Below, one piece after another: positions 53,846 to 63,770 of a DNA stretch of 64,000 nt (the stretch's first letter is position 1; every line of letters starts with the position of its first letter). A program made the position numbers and the translations under genes. The DNA comes from JABCPH02 sp963524305. GTDB taxonomy: Bacteria; Fusobacteriota; Fusobacteriia; Fusobacteriales; Leptotrichiaceae. Where the stretch lies: contig CAURGH010000003.1 of NCBI GenBank assembly GCA_963524305.1, forward strand, positions 1 through 64,000, written 5' to 3'. The notes under the pieces are model-generated. The model was not told where the DNA came from, made no database searches, and saw only the letters and a list, made by a program, of their open reading frames with translations.

Positions 53846-54700
53846 ATGGATAATAAAAAAATACCTGCAACTGTAATCTGGTACAACCCAGATACTGAAA
53901 ATATAGAAAATATAAAAACATACATCGATTATGTAGAAAAAGTATATATAATTGATAATTCAATGAATAATAATAAAAAATTATGTAGCAGTTTGAATAA
54001 TAATAAAATAGAATATGTGTATAATAAGAAAAATCTTGGAATTGCAAAAGCATTAAATTTAGCTTGTGAAAAGGCTATTTCTGATGGATTTAAATGGATA
54101 TTAACAATGGATCAGGATAGTTCATTTAGTTCAAATGATATAAATGAATATTTTAAATCTTTTGATAATATAGAAAAGAAAAATACTGGTATTTTTTCGC
54201 CTAAACATATCTTAAAAAATGACATTAATAAAATTAGAGATGATAAGAAATTTCTAGAAATTGATCATGTGATGACTTCTGGGAATTTGTTAAATTTGTC
54301 TGCTTGGGAAAAGATTGGGAAATTTGATGAAAATCTTTTTATTGATGAAGTTGATAGTGAAATTTGTTTTAGAATGATAGAAAATGATTATAAAGTTATA
54401 CAAATGAATAGAATAAAAATGTTTCATGAATTAGGTAGCCTTGAGAAAAGAAATTTTTTTATAAAGAAAATTTCTGTATTAAATCATAATTATATTCGGA
54501 AATATTATATTATGAGAAATAAATTTTATATGTTTAAAAAATATAAAAAATATAGAATAAGGTATGTTTATTATATCTTAAATGATTTTTTTAAAGTTAT
54601 TTTTTATGAAAAAGATAAGTTAAGAAAGTTAAAGTATATGTTTAGGGGAATTAATGACTTTTTTAAAAATAAAATGGGTGAATTAGATGATAAAAAATAA
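53846..54700 (+). CDS. GT2 glycosyltransferase, rhamnosyltransferase-like
   Basis: A 284-residue GT-A enzyme. ATVIWYNPDTENIENIKTYI starts the nucleotide-binding fold; the DxD-equivalent is TMDQDSSF, and the catalytic region includes LFIDEVDSEICFRMI. This pattern is common among RfbF/WbbL-like rhamnosyltransferases using dTDP-rhamnose, fitting the rfb genes in the locus. It is cytosolic with a basic C-terminal region that may touch the membrane. It overlaps the next gene by 14 bases. Confidence 0.88.
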   Translation: MDNKKIPATVIWYNPDTENIENIKTYIDYVEKVYIIDNSMNNNKKLCSSLNNNKIEYVYNKKNLGIAKALNLACEKAISDGFKWILTMDQDSSFSSNDINEYFKSFDNIEKKNTGIFSPKHILKNDINKIRDDKKFLEIDHVMTSGNLLNLSAWEKIGKFDENLFIDEVDSEICFRMIENDYKVIQMNRIKMFHELGSLEKRNFFIKKISVLNHNYIRKYYIMRNKFYMFKKYKKYRIRYVYYILNDFFKVIFYEKDKLRKLKYMFRGINDFFKNKMGELDDKK

Positions 54701-55580
54701 AAAAATAGATATTCTTATGGCAACTTATAATGGTGAAAAATATTTGTCTGAACAGATAGATTCGATTGTTGGTCAGACGTATCAGAATTGGAATTTATTG
54801 ATACGAGACGATAATTCCAGTGATGGAACGTTACAAATTTTGGAAAAATATGAAAAATTAGATAGAAGAATTAAAATTTTACGTGATAATAGAGGAAATC
54901 TAGGAATTGTGAAAAATTTTGAAGAACTATTAAAAAATTCAGAATCGGAACTTATAATGTTTTCAGATCAAGATGATATTTGGTTAGAAAATAAATTAGA
55001 AGTATATTTAAAAACGATAGAAAAAGCAAGATTAAAAAATATTTTAATTCATTCTGATGCTATTTTATTTTCTGAAAATAAAACCAATATTTTAAAAGAA
55101 ACTTTTATTTCAAAAAAAGCAATAAGAAAGGGATTGGAAAATGTTTTTTTTAATTATTTTGTGCAAGGTGCTACTATTTTAATTTCAAAAGAAATAAAAA
55201 ATTTTATTTTACCCTTTCCTGAAGAAGTTTATTTACATGACAGGTATATTCATCTTGTGTCAGAATTGTTCTTTGAACGAATCTTTATAAAGGGATCTTT
55301 AATCTATTATAGACAACATAGTAATAATCAAATTGGTGCAAAAAATACACTAAAAAAACTACTTTCAAAAAGATATTTTGACAAGAAGGACTATGAATTA
55401 ATAAAAGTAATATATAATAATTATTCTGATATTCTATCAAATGACAAAAAAAAATTAATTGAAGAATATTTTGAGATAACAGACATAAAAAAAACTAGAT
55501 TTAATAGATTTCTTAAACTAAAAAAATCTAAAATAAATATGCCACTTAAGAAACAAATTTCTTTTTTAATAAAAGGATAA
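54687..55580 (+). CDS. GT2 glycosyltransferase
   Basis: A 297-residue GT-A enzyme with the sequence LMATYNGEKYLSEQIDSIVGQT at the start, the metal-binding DQDDIW in IMFSDQDDIWLENKL, and a YLHDRYIHLV acceptor region. Such proteins (RgpB or WcaA-like) add rhamnose or another hexose to a growing chain; the exact linkage cannot be told. It is the last gene before the terminator at 55584, thus the end of the first long transcription unit of the locus. It overlaps the preceding transferase gene. Confidence 0.9.
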   Translation: MIKNKKIDILMATYNGEKYLSEQIDSIVGQTYQNWNLLIRDDNSSDGTLQILEKYEKLDRRIKILRDNRGNLGIVKNFEELLKNSESELIMFSDQDDIWLENKLEVYLKTIEKARLKNILIHSDAILFSENKTNILKETFISKKAIRKGLENVFFNYFVQGATILISKEIKNFILPFPEEVYLHDRYIHLVSELFFERIFIKGSLIYYRQHSNNQIGAKNTLKKLLSKRYFDKKDYELIKVIYNNYSDILSNDKKKLIEEYFEITDIKKTRFNRFLKLKKSKINMPLKKQISFLIKG

Positions 55581-55583
55581 AAT

Positions 55584-55612
55584 AAAAGACTGGACTTATT
55601 CTAGTCTTTTTT
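55584..55612 (+). terminator. Intrinsic terminator after the first part of the glycan locus
   Basis: AAAAGACT (55584-55591) pairs with AGTCTTTT (55603-55610), followed by TT. Its 3' half and the following TATAAT belong to a 22-base sequence that recurs at 56626-56647. Confidence 0.8.
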
Positions 55613-55620
55613 GTATAATA
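55599..55620 (+). repeat. Direct repeat, copy 1: terminator arm plus -10-like sequence
   Basis: A 22-base sequence identical to 56626-56647. It consists of the descending terminator arm, six T residues, and TATAATA, so it could both end one transcript and start the next. This copy lies upstream of rfbD. Confidence 0.8.
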
Positions 55621-55708
55621 TACTAAACTAATAAGATAAATTTAAAAAATTATAATTTTGATCATTAAATACTTTAAAAATCTTCGCCAAAGAGAGGAGA
55701 AAATAAAT

Positions 55709-56593
55709 TTGAATAAATATTCTCAAAATAATAAATTGAAAATACTATTAACCGGATCTAACGGACAATTAGGACATGATTTCCAAAAGTTATTTAGTAA
55801 TTCAAATATAAAATATATATCAACTGATTATCAAGAATTAAATATAATAGATAGTAATGAGTTAGAAAATTTTTTTAAAAATAATAATGATTTTACCCAT
55901 ATAATAAATTGTGTGGGATATAACGATGTAGATGAAGCTCAAAATGGTGATAAAACTTTTTTATTGAATGAAAAGGCTCCTCAAAAAATAGCTGAATTTG
56001 CAAAAAAAATGAATGCGATATTTGTGACTTATTCTACAGATTTTGTATTTGATGGGAGGAAAAATATTCCTTACATTGAAGAAGATATTCCAAATCCGCT
56101 TTCCAAATATGGAATTTCAAAACATGAAGGAGAAAAAATGGTTTTGGATACTTGGAGAAAGTCTTTTGTAATACGAACTTCATGGCTTTTTGGAATAGGT
56201 GGAAATAATTTTAATAAACAAGTTCTTAACTGGAGTAAAATGCGTGATAAATTAAGTATTGTAGATGATCAGGTTTCTGCACCAACTTATTCAATGGATT
56301 TAGCCGAATTTTCATGGAAATTAATCCAAACTGAAAAATTTGGATTGTATCACATTACAAATGATGGAATTGCGAGTAAATATGACCAAGCTAAGTATGT
56401 TTTGGAAAAAATTGGTTGGAAGGGAATGTTAGGAAGGGCTAAAACGGTTGATTTCAATCTTCCTGCAAAACGACCAGCTTATTCAAAATTGGATTCTAGC
56501 AAGGTAGAAAAGCTACTAGGAGAAAAGATTCCTACATGGCAGTCGGGAATTGATAGATTTCTTGAAGAAATGAAGGAAAATGGAGAATTGTAA
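55709..56593 (+). CDS. rfbD: dTDP-4-dehydrorhamnose reductase
   Basis: A 294-residue enzyme (RmlD) that reduces dTDP-4-keto-rhamnose to dTDP-L-rhamnose, the last step of the pathway. Cofactor loop LLTGSNGQLGHDF; the catalytic Tyr and Lys are in NPLSKYGISKHEGEK, and STDFVFDG and RTSWLFGIGG are hallmarks. The start is TTG 55709 with GAGGAG upstream; a longer frame to 55658 would include that site. It stands alone between two copies of a terminator-promoter repeat, separate from rfbA (14 kb upstream) and rfbB/rfbC (6 kb downstream). Confidence 0.95.
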   Translation: MNKYSQNNKLKILLTGSNGQLGHDFQKLFSNSNIKYISTDYQELNIIDSNELENFFKNNNDFTHIINCVGYNDVDEAQNGDKTFLLNEKAPQKIAEFAKKMNAIFVTYSTDFVFDGRKNIPYIEEDIPNPLSKYGISKHEGEKMVLDTWRKSFVIRTSWLFGIGGNNFNKQVLNWSKMRDKLSIVDDQVSAPTYSMDLAEFSWKLIQTEKFGLYHITNDGIASKYDQAKYVLEKIGWKGMLGRAKTVDFNLPAKRPAYSKLDSSKVEKLLGEKIPTWQSGIDRFLEEMKENGEL

Positions 56594-56611
56594 AATAGAA
56601 TTTTTATTGAG

Positions 56612-56639
56612 AAAGGCTAGATTTGTTCTAGTCTTTTTT
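56612..56639 (+). terminator. Intrinsic terminator after rfbD
   Basis: AAAGGCTAGA (56612-56621) pairs with TCTAGTCTTT (56627-56636), one G-U pair, five-base loop, then T residues. Confidence 0.82.
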
Positions 56640-56647
56640 GTATAATA
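56626..56647 (+). repeat. Direct repeat, copy 2: terminator arm plus -10-like sequence
   Basis: Identical to 55599-55620, 1027 bases away. The TATAAT at 56641-56646 lies 13 bases before a small leader frame and about 60 bases before the AAA-ATPase gene, and may be its -10. No clear -35 lies 17 bases upstream. Confidence 0.8.
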
Positions 56648-56658
56648 GAGGTGAACGT

Positions 56659-56706
56659 ATGTTAGAAGTTGTAGGGAATTTTAGAAAGGAAATGAAGAAA
56701 ATATGA
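56659..56706 (+). CDS. Short leader frame overlapping the AAA-ATPase start
   Basis: A 15-codon frame (MLEVVGNFRKEMKKI) with GAGG upstream of its ATG. Its TGA stop overlaps the ATG of the next gene as ATGA. It may only serve to couple translation to the AAA-ATPase; whether the peptide matters is unknown. Confidence 0.35.
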   Translation: MLEVVGNFRKEMKKI

Positions 56707-58400
56707 AAAAGAAGAAAAAATTGCCGATTGGAGTATCGAATTTTAAAGATATAATTGAAAAAAATTATTATTATTTTGATAAAACGAGATTTATAGAAGA
56801 TATTTTGGAAGATGGAGCACAAGTAAAACTGTTTACTCGCCCAAGAAGATTTGGAAAAACGTTGAACATGTCGATGTTGAAGTATTTTTTTGATGTTAAG
56901 AATAAAGAAAAAAATAGGAAGTTATTTGAGAATTTGGAAATTTCTAAAAGTGAATATTTTGGAGAACAGGGGAAATATCCAGTAATTTCAATTTCGTTTA
57001 GGAATTATGATGAGGAAAATTGGGAAGAAGGATTTAAAACAATAAAGACAACAATTGCTAATGCGTATGCGGAACATAAAATTTTGATGGATAATTTAGA
57101 TAAAAGGGAACTAGAGAAATTTGAGAGTATTTGGCTAGAAAAAGACGAAGGAGATTGGAAAAATTCGTTACGAAATTTGGTGCAATATTTGTATGAATAT
57201 TATGGGAAAAAAGTAGTAGTGTTGATAGATGAATATGATCAGCCGATAATAGACTCATATATTAAGGGATATTATGATAAAGTCATCAGTTTTTTTAAAA
57301 GTTTTTATGGATTGGTTTTGAAGGATAATGAATATCTTGAAATGGGAGTTATGACTGGTATTTTAAGGGTTGCGAAAGAGAATATTTTTTCAGGATTGAA
57401 TAATTTGAAGGTTCATACGATTTTAGATGATAAGTTTACGGAATATTTTGGTGTTGTTGAAACTGAGGTTGTACAAGCTTTGGAAGATTTTGATTTAGAG
57501 TATGAATTGGATGATGTTCAAAAATGGTATAATGGATACTTATTTGGCGATAAAAAAGTATACAATCCTTGGTCAATTATCAATTTTTTAAGTGATAAAA
57601 AATTAAGACCATATTGGGTAAACACGAGTGGAAATGGATTAATAAGATTATATTTGGAAAAATTAAAAAACGATATTTTTGATGATTTTTCAAAATTATT
57701 GAAAGGAGAAAGTATTGTAAAAAGAATAAATGATAATATGACTTTTCAAAATTTAGAAGCAAATTTTAGTAAAAATATTTGGAATTTATTTTTTCATAGT
57801 GGATATTTAACTTTGACAAAAGAATATGATGTGATGAAAAAAAGTGCTAGTATAAAAATTCCGAATAAAGAAATTTCAGAAATGTTTTCTGAAATGTTTA
57901 TTGAAGTGTATTTTGAGGATACTGATAGTTTTTTAGATATGACAGATGCGTTAAAGAATGGGGACATTGATAAATTTAGAGTAGAATTAAATAAAATTTT
58001 ATTGGAAAATACTGGGATATTTGATGTGATTGGAGTTCATAAGGAACAATTTTATCATGGATTGATGTTAGGATTAGTTTTAATGTTGAAGAATGAGTAT
58101 GAAATTACATCAAATGGTTTTGCTGGAAAAGGTCGATATGATTTATTGTTGAAACCTAAAAATATTTTGGAAGAACAAGAAGGAATTATTTTTGAATTGA
58201 AAATTATTAATATTGATAATTCAAAATTAAATTTGGAGGAAATTCATAAAAAACTTAAAAATGAGTGTGAGATTGCGTTGAAACAAATTGAAGAAAAAGA
58301 ATATGTTTCAGTTCTAAGAAATGCTGGGATTGAGAAAGTTTTGAAAATTGGAATTGCATTTTATGGGAAAGAATTTGAGGTGAAGTTTGAGAGGAAATAA
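56703..58400 (+). CDS. AAA-ATPase-like / PD-(D/E)XK nuclease family protein
   Basis: A 565-residue protein of the AAA-ATPase_like (PF09820) plus PD-(D/E)XK_9 (PF08011) group. It starts with the typical PIGVSNFKDIIEKNYYYFDKT; the P-loop RPRRFGKTLN has Lys52, and Walker B is VVVLIDEYDQPI. The C-terminal nuclease-like motif is GRYDLLL, then IIFELKI, giving the D-ExK pattern. These genes are multicopy in Fusobacteria, Bacteroides and Clostridia; their role is unknown, with mobile or defence functions suggested. It is unrelated to glycan synthesis and interrupts the locus, beside a repeat shared with rfbD. Confidence 0.9.
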   Translation: MKKKKKLPIGVSNFKDIIEKNYYYFDKTRFIEDILEDGAQVKLFTRPRRFGKTLNMSMLKYFFDVKNKEKNRKLFENLEISKSEYFGEQGKYPVISISFRNYDEENWEEGFKTIKTTIANAYAEHKILMDNLDKRELEKFESIWLEKDEGDWKNSLRNLVQYLYEYYGKKVVVLIDEYDQPIIDSYIKGYYDKVISFFKSFYGLVLKDNEYLEMGVMTGILRVAKENIFSGLNNLKVHTILDDKFTEYFGVVETEVVQALEDFDLEYELDDVQKWYNGYLFGDKKVYNPWSIINFLSDKKLRPYWVNTSGNGLIRLYLEKLKNDIFDDFSKLLKGESIVKRINDNMTFQNLEANFSKNIWNLFFHSGYLTLTKEYDVMKKSASIKIPNKEISEMFSEMFIEVYFEDTDSFLDMTDALKNGDIDKFRVELNKILLENTGIFDVIGVHKEQFYHGLMLGLVLMLKNEYEITSNGFAGKGRYDLLLKPKNILEEQEGIIFELKIINIDNSKLNLEEIHKKLKNECEIALKQIEEKEYVSVLRNAGIEKVLKIGIAFYGKEFEVKFERK

Positions 58401-58484
58401 AAATACTATATGAAGGTAGAGGAGAAAATAAATTTAGATTGTGAAGAATTATAAAATTTTGTTACTTCTTTGAGCTATTTTTGT

Positions 58485-58512
58485 TTGTAAAAAGTTAAAA
58501 ATATGGTACAAT
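58485..58512 (+). promoter_or_regulatory. Possible promoter of galU
   Basis: TTGTAA (58485-58490) and TACAAT (58507-58512) are 16 bases apart, 119 bases before galU. The leader also holds an AAAAGAGAT-type repeat pair of no clear meaning. Confidence 0.45.
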
Positions 58513-58631
58513 TAAAAGAGATCTCTAAAAAAGTTTTAAAGGTAATAAAAATAATTTTAAAAAGAGATTTTTTTGATAAAATTATGTTAAAAAAGTGTAA
58601 ATTCAAATAAAAAAAGAAAAAGGAGAAATTT

Positions 58632-59531
58632 ATGAAAAGAATAAGAAAAGCAGTAATACCTGCAGCAGGACTAGGAACAAGAGTGTTGCCAGCGACAAAG
58701 GCCCAGCCTAAAGAAATGTTAGTTATTGTAGATAAACCAGCATTGCAGTATTTGGTTGAGGAATTGATTGCTTCTGGGATTGAAGAGATTCTTATTGTTA
58801 CGGGGAGAAATAAGGATTCAATTGAAAATCATTTTGATTATTCGTTTGAGTTGGAAAAAACATTGGAGGAAAAAGGGAAATTAGAGCTTTTGAAAGTAGT
58901 CGATGATATTTCAAAATTGGCGAATATTTATTATGTGAGGCAGAAGAAACCGTTAGGATTGGGACATGCAATTGGATGTGCGGAAGCTTTTGTTGGAGAT
59001 GAACCATTTGTAGTGGTGTTGGGTGATGATATTATTTATACTGATGAGAGTAAAGGTGAGACTCCTGTTACGAAACAATTGATTGATAAATATGTTGAAT
59101 TGAATGGCGGAAATATTTTGGGAGTTCAAGAGGTAGCTGAAAAAGATGTTGATAAATATGGGATTGTTAAGCCTTTAGAAACAATTGATGAAAGAACAGT
59201 TGCTGTAGAAAATTTTGTGGAAAAACCATCGTTGGCAGAGGCACCTAGTAGATTAGCTGCTTTGGGAAGATATGTGTTGGAACCAGAAATTTTTGGATAT
59301 TTGAAAAATACGAAGCCTGGAAAAGGTGGAGAAATTCAGTTGACGGATGCGATTTTGGATATGAAAAATGATAAAGGGAAATTGTATGCGTATAATTACA
59401 ATGGATTTAGATATGATACAGGAGATAAATTTGGAATGTTTGTGGCAAATGTGGAGTTTGGGTTGAGACATCCTGAATTGAAGGATAGAGCGAAAGAATA
59501 TTTGAAAGAATTGATGGGAAAATTAGATTAA
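58632..59531 (+). CDS. galU: UTP-glucose-1-phosphate uridylyltransferase
   Basis: A 299-residue enzyme making UDP-glucose from UTP and glucose-1-phosphate. The nucleotide-binding motif is IPAAGLGTRVLPATKAQPKEML; FVVVLGDDIIY and VENFVEKP are typical, as is GGEIQLTDAI. UDP-glucose would feed glucosyl or galactosyl units of the glycan and may be the donor for the initiating transferase. GGAG precedes the ATG. It heads the second transcription unit of the locus, galU-GH16-prs-GT2-rfbB-rfbC. Confidence 0.96.
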   Translation: MKRIRKAVIPAAGLGTRVLPATKAQPKEMLVIVDKPALQYLVEELIASGIEEILIVTGRNKDSIENHFDYSFELEKTLEEKGKLELLKVVDDISKLANIYYVRQKKPLGLGHAIGCAEAFVGDEPFVVVLGDDIIYTDESKGETPVTKQLIDKYVELNGGNILGVQEVAEKDVDKYGIVKPLETIDERTVAVENFVEKPSLAEAPSRLAALGRYVLEPEIFGYLKNTKPGKGGEIQLTDAILDMKNDKGKLYAYNYNGFRYDTGDKFGMFVANVEFGLRHPELKDRAKEYLKELMGKLD

Positions 59532-59579
59532 ATTTGGAGTTTAAAGTAATTAAATAAATGGAATTAAGAAAGGAAATAG

Positions 59580-60674
59580 ATGAAAAAATTAGGTATATTA
59601 GTGTTAATCAGTATTTTAAGTTTAAATAGTGTAGGATTGGCGGCTAAAAAGGAGAGCAAAGTAAAAAGGGTAGTTGAGAAAATAGAAAATAAAATAAAAG
59701 GGAAAAAATCAGAAGAAAATACAGATATAAATGTGGATAATGGAATAACAACAGGAAATGAAACGATAGATAATTTAGTAAAAGATAAAACAGAAGAAAT
59801 GAATACTAATAATGAAAATTCAAAAGGGAAGAAGAAAACAATATTAGGTAAAATTTTCAAAAAAGAGGATAAAGATTCTTGGCAGTTGGTGTGGAGCGAT
59901 GAATTTAATGGAGATAGCTTAGATTTATCAAAGTGGTCTTACTGGGGAGATGACAATTTACCATGGAATGCTGGGAATTATTTGGATGAAAATGGAAATT
60001 TAGTAGATCAATATGGATTTAAAGCTAAACAATATTATTTAAGAGAGAATGTCGAAGAAAAAGATGGAAATTTGATTTTAGAAGTGAAGAAAGAGAATGG
60101 AAAAACAGTTGATATAAAAGGGCAACAAAGAAAGATTTTATATAGTTCAGGAGCAGTTCATACTAAAGGAAAATTTTCTGTGCAAGAAGGAAAAATTGAA
60201 ATGAGAGCAGCTATGCCAAAAGGTGTAGGAACTTGGCCTGCATTTTGGTTGTGGCCAGAAAGTTATGATAGTAGAAGTACCTCAAGACCAGCTTTAGGTG
60301 AAATTGATATTTTTGAAATTTATGGTTCAGATTTAACAAAAGTAACAGGAACTGCACATGTTTTAAAAGCAGATAATACTTATAAAATGTTTACAGGTAA
60401 TAGTGAAAAAATCAGAAAAAATGAGGATTTGACTAAATTTAATACCTATGCAATAGAATGGAATTCAGATGAAATTAAATGGTTATTTAACGGTAGAGTT
60501 TTCAAAAGAAGAACAATGAAACAAATGGAAAAAGAAGGCGGACAAAATCCATTTAGAGAACCCTATTTTATTATGATAAATGTAGCATTAGAAAATAAAA
60601 CTGGAAGCGATGGAGATGTAGATTTTCCTACAGAAATGAAAGTAGATTATGTAAGAGTTTACAAGAAAAAATAG
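59580..60674 (+). CDS. GH16-family beta-glucanase, exported
   Basis: A 364-residue glycoside hydrolase. The signal peptide covers about residues 1-21, a charged linker runs to about 100, and the GH16 sandwich follows. Catalytic residues lie in GEIDIFEIYG: nucleophile Glu241, Asp243 and acid/base Glu246. WPAFWLWPESYD and WQLVWSDEFNGDSLDLSKW are typical of laminarinase-like (beta-1,3- or 1,3-1,4-glucanase) members. It probably acts in the periplasm or at the surface, and may trim the polysaccharide made by this locus or digest glucans in the habitat. Confidence 0.92.
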   Translation: MKKLGILVLISILSLNSVGLAAKKESKVKRVVEKIENKIKGKKSEENTDINVDNGITTGNETIDNLVKDKTEEMNTNNENSKGKKKTILGKIFKKEDKDSWQLVWSDEFNGDSLDLSKWSYWGDDNLPWNAGNYLDENGNLVDQYGFKAKQYYLRENVEEKDGNLILEVKKENGKTVDIKGQQRKILYSSGAVHTKGKFSVQEGKIEMRAAMPKGVGTWPAFWLWPESYDSRSTSRPALGEIDIFEIYGSDLTKVTGTAHVLKADNTYKMFTGNSEKIRKNEDLTKFNTYAIEWNSDEIKWLFNGRVFKRRTMKQMEKEGGQNPFREPYFIMINVALENKTGSDGDVDFPTEMKVDYVRVYKKK

Positions 60675-60689
60675 AAGGAGAACAATTTA

Positions 60690-61658
60690 GTGGAAATTAG
60701 AAAATTCAATAAGGATGAGATTAAAATATTTTCAGGTTCAGCTAGTTTAGAATTATCAAAAAAAATAGTTGAGTATTTGGGAGTAGAATTATCAGAAAAT
60801 AAGATTCAAAAGTTTGCTGATGGGGAAATTTTTACAAAATCATTGGAAAGTGTTAGAGGAAGCAAGGCGTTTGTCATACAATCGACTTCTGGTAACGTAA
60901 ATGAAAATATTATGGAATTGTTAATATTTATTGATGTATTGAAAAGGTCTTCAGCGAAGGAAATAATAGCTGTAATTCCGTATTTTGGATATGCTAGACA
61001 AGATAGAAAGGTTGATCCAAGAGATCCTGTTACTTCAAAATTAATTGCAAGTTTATTGTCAGCAGCTGGAGCAACTAGAATTGTTACGATGGAATTACAC
61101 AGAAAGCAAGTCCAAGGATTTTTTGACATTCCGTTAGATCATGTGGAAGCGTTACCGATTTTGGCAGATTATTTTGAGAAAAAAGGTTTTTTGCAAAATG
61201 AGGATACTGTTGTTGTTGCACCAGATGTTGGTTCAGTAAAAAGAGCTAGAGAATTGGCAAAATGGCTAGAAATACCATTGGCAATAATTGAGAAAAGAAA
61301 AAATGAAGATGGCAAACACGATGTTGAAAATATAATTGGAGATGTGCATGGAAAGAAAGTTATTATAATTGATGATATGATAAATACGGCGAAAACGATA
61401 GAAATGGCAGCAGATGCGTTGATGGAAAATGGAGCAACTGAAATTTATTGTTGTGCAACACATGCGATTTTTTCTGATTTAGCTGTTGAGAAATTAAAAA
61501 AATCTCCAATAAAAGAAATTATAGTGACAGATACAATTGAATTATCAGAGGATAAAAAATTTGATAAATTAACAATTTTGTCAACAGATGAAATTTTTGG
61601 AGAGGTATTAAGAAGAATAGTTACTGGAAAAGAAGTGAGTAACTTATTTAAAAAATAG
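60690..61658 (+). CDS. prs: Ribose-phosphate pyrophosphokinase
   Basis: A 322-residue PRPP synthetase that makes phosphoribosyl pyrophosphate from ribose-5-phosphate and ATP for nucleotide, NAD and histidine synthesis. Catalytic-loop region VIPYFGYARQDRK; PRPP-binding VIIIDDMINTAKTI; further hallmarks are FADGEIF and ATHAIFS. The start codon is GTG 60690 with AAGGAG upstream. It is housekeeping and lies between GH16 and a GT2 gene without its own obvious promoter. Confidence 0.95.
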   Translation: MEIRKFNKDEIKIFSGSASLELSKKIVEYLGVELSENKIQKFADGEIFTKSLESVRGSKAFVIQSTSGNVNENIMELLIFIDVLKRSSAKEIIAVIPYFGYARQDRKVDPRDPVTSKLIASLLSAAGATRIVTMELHRKQVQGFFDIPLDHVEALPILADYFEKKGFLQNEDTVVVAPDVGSVKRARELAKWLEIPLAIIEKRKNEDGKHDVENIIGDVHGKKVIIIDDMINTAKTIEMAADALMENGATEIYCCATHAIFSDLAVEKLKKSPIKEIIVTDTIELSEDKKFDKLTILSTDEIFGEVLRRIVTGKEVSNLFKK

Positions 61659-61668
61659 AGGTATAGTT

Positions 61669-62514
61669 ATGTATGATTTTACAGCGAGTATAGTGACTTA
61701 CAATACTCCAACAACAGATTTAGAAAAAATAATAAAATGTTTTCAAAAAATAAATTTGAATTTTAAATTGTGGATTTCAGATAATTCCGAGACGGATGCT
61801 TTAAGAAATTTTTTTGAGAAAATAAATGACAATAGAATAGAATATATTTTTAATAATGAGAACAAAGGTTTTGGAGAAGGACATAATCGAATTATAAAAA
61901 AAGTTACAAATGATCCAAAATTATCTGAATTTCATTTAGCAATTAATGCAGATATTTATTTTAAAGAAAATACGATTGAAAAAATTGTCGAGTACATGAA
62001 AGAGCATAAGGAAATTGGACAGATAGGGCCTAAGATTACAGATTTAGAAGGGAACTTTAGCTATACTTGTAGATTATTTCCGACGCCTATGAATCTTATT
62101 TTTAGAAGATTTTTACCATTTAAAAGTATTGTGGATAGAATGGATTATGATTACGAAATGAGATGGGCAAATTTTGAAAAAATTATGGAAGTTCCAATAC
62201 TTTCAGGATGTTTTATTTTTTCTAGAATTTCTGTATTAAAGGAAATAGAGGGGTTTGATAAAAGATATTTCATGTATATGGAAGATTATGATCTGTGTCG
62301 GAAAATTGGTCAAAAATACAAAGTTGTTTATTATCCAGAAGTAAAAATATCTCATGAACATGGGAAAGCTTCGTATAAATCAAAAAAATTAATGATGTTT
62401 CATATAAAATCAGCGATTAAATATTTTAACAAGTGGGGATGGTTTTTTGATAAAGAGCGAAAAATTAAGAATGATGAAACTAGAAGAAGATACAAAAATT
62501 TAGGAGGGAAATAA
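61669..62514 (+). CDS. GT2 glycosyltransferase, rhamnosyltransferase-like
   Basis: A 281-residue GT-A enzyme. SIVTYNTPTTDLEKIIKCF opens the fold, the DxD site is in LAINADIYFKE, and the catalytic base region MYMEDYDLCRKIGQKY is typical of the WbbL-like group that adds L-rhamnose. It directly precedes rfbB (one base between stop and start), which supports use of dTDP-rhamnose. The protein is cytosolic. Confidence 0.9.
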   Translation: MYDFTASIVTYNTPTTDLEKIIKCFQKINLNFKLWISDNSETDALRNFFEKINDNRIEYIFNNENKGFGEGHNRIIKKVTNDPKLSEFHLAINADIYFKENTIEKIVEYMKEHKEIGQIGPKITDLEGNFSYTCRLFPTPMNLIFRRFLPFKSIVDRMDYDYEMRWANFEKIMEVPILSGCFIFSRISVLKEIEGFDKRYFMYMEDYDLCRKIGQKYKVVYYPEVKISHEHGKASYKSKKLMMFHIKSAIKYFNKWGWFFDKERKIKNDETRRRYKNLGGK

Positions 62515-63723
<1,209 letters not shown>

Positions 63724-63770
63724 AGATATTTAATAATAAAGTTTTGAATTTTTATAAAAGAAAGGAGTAT

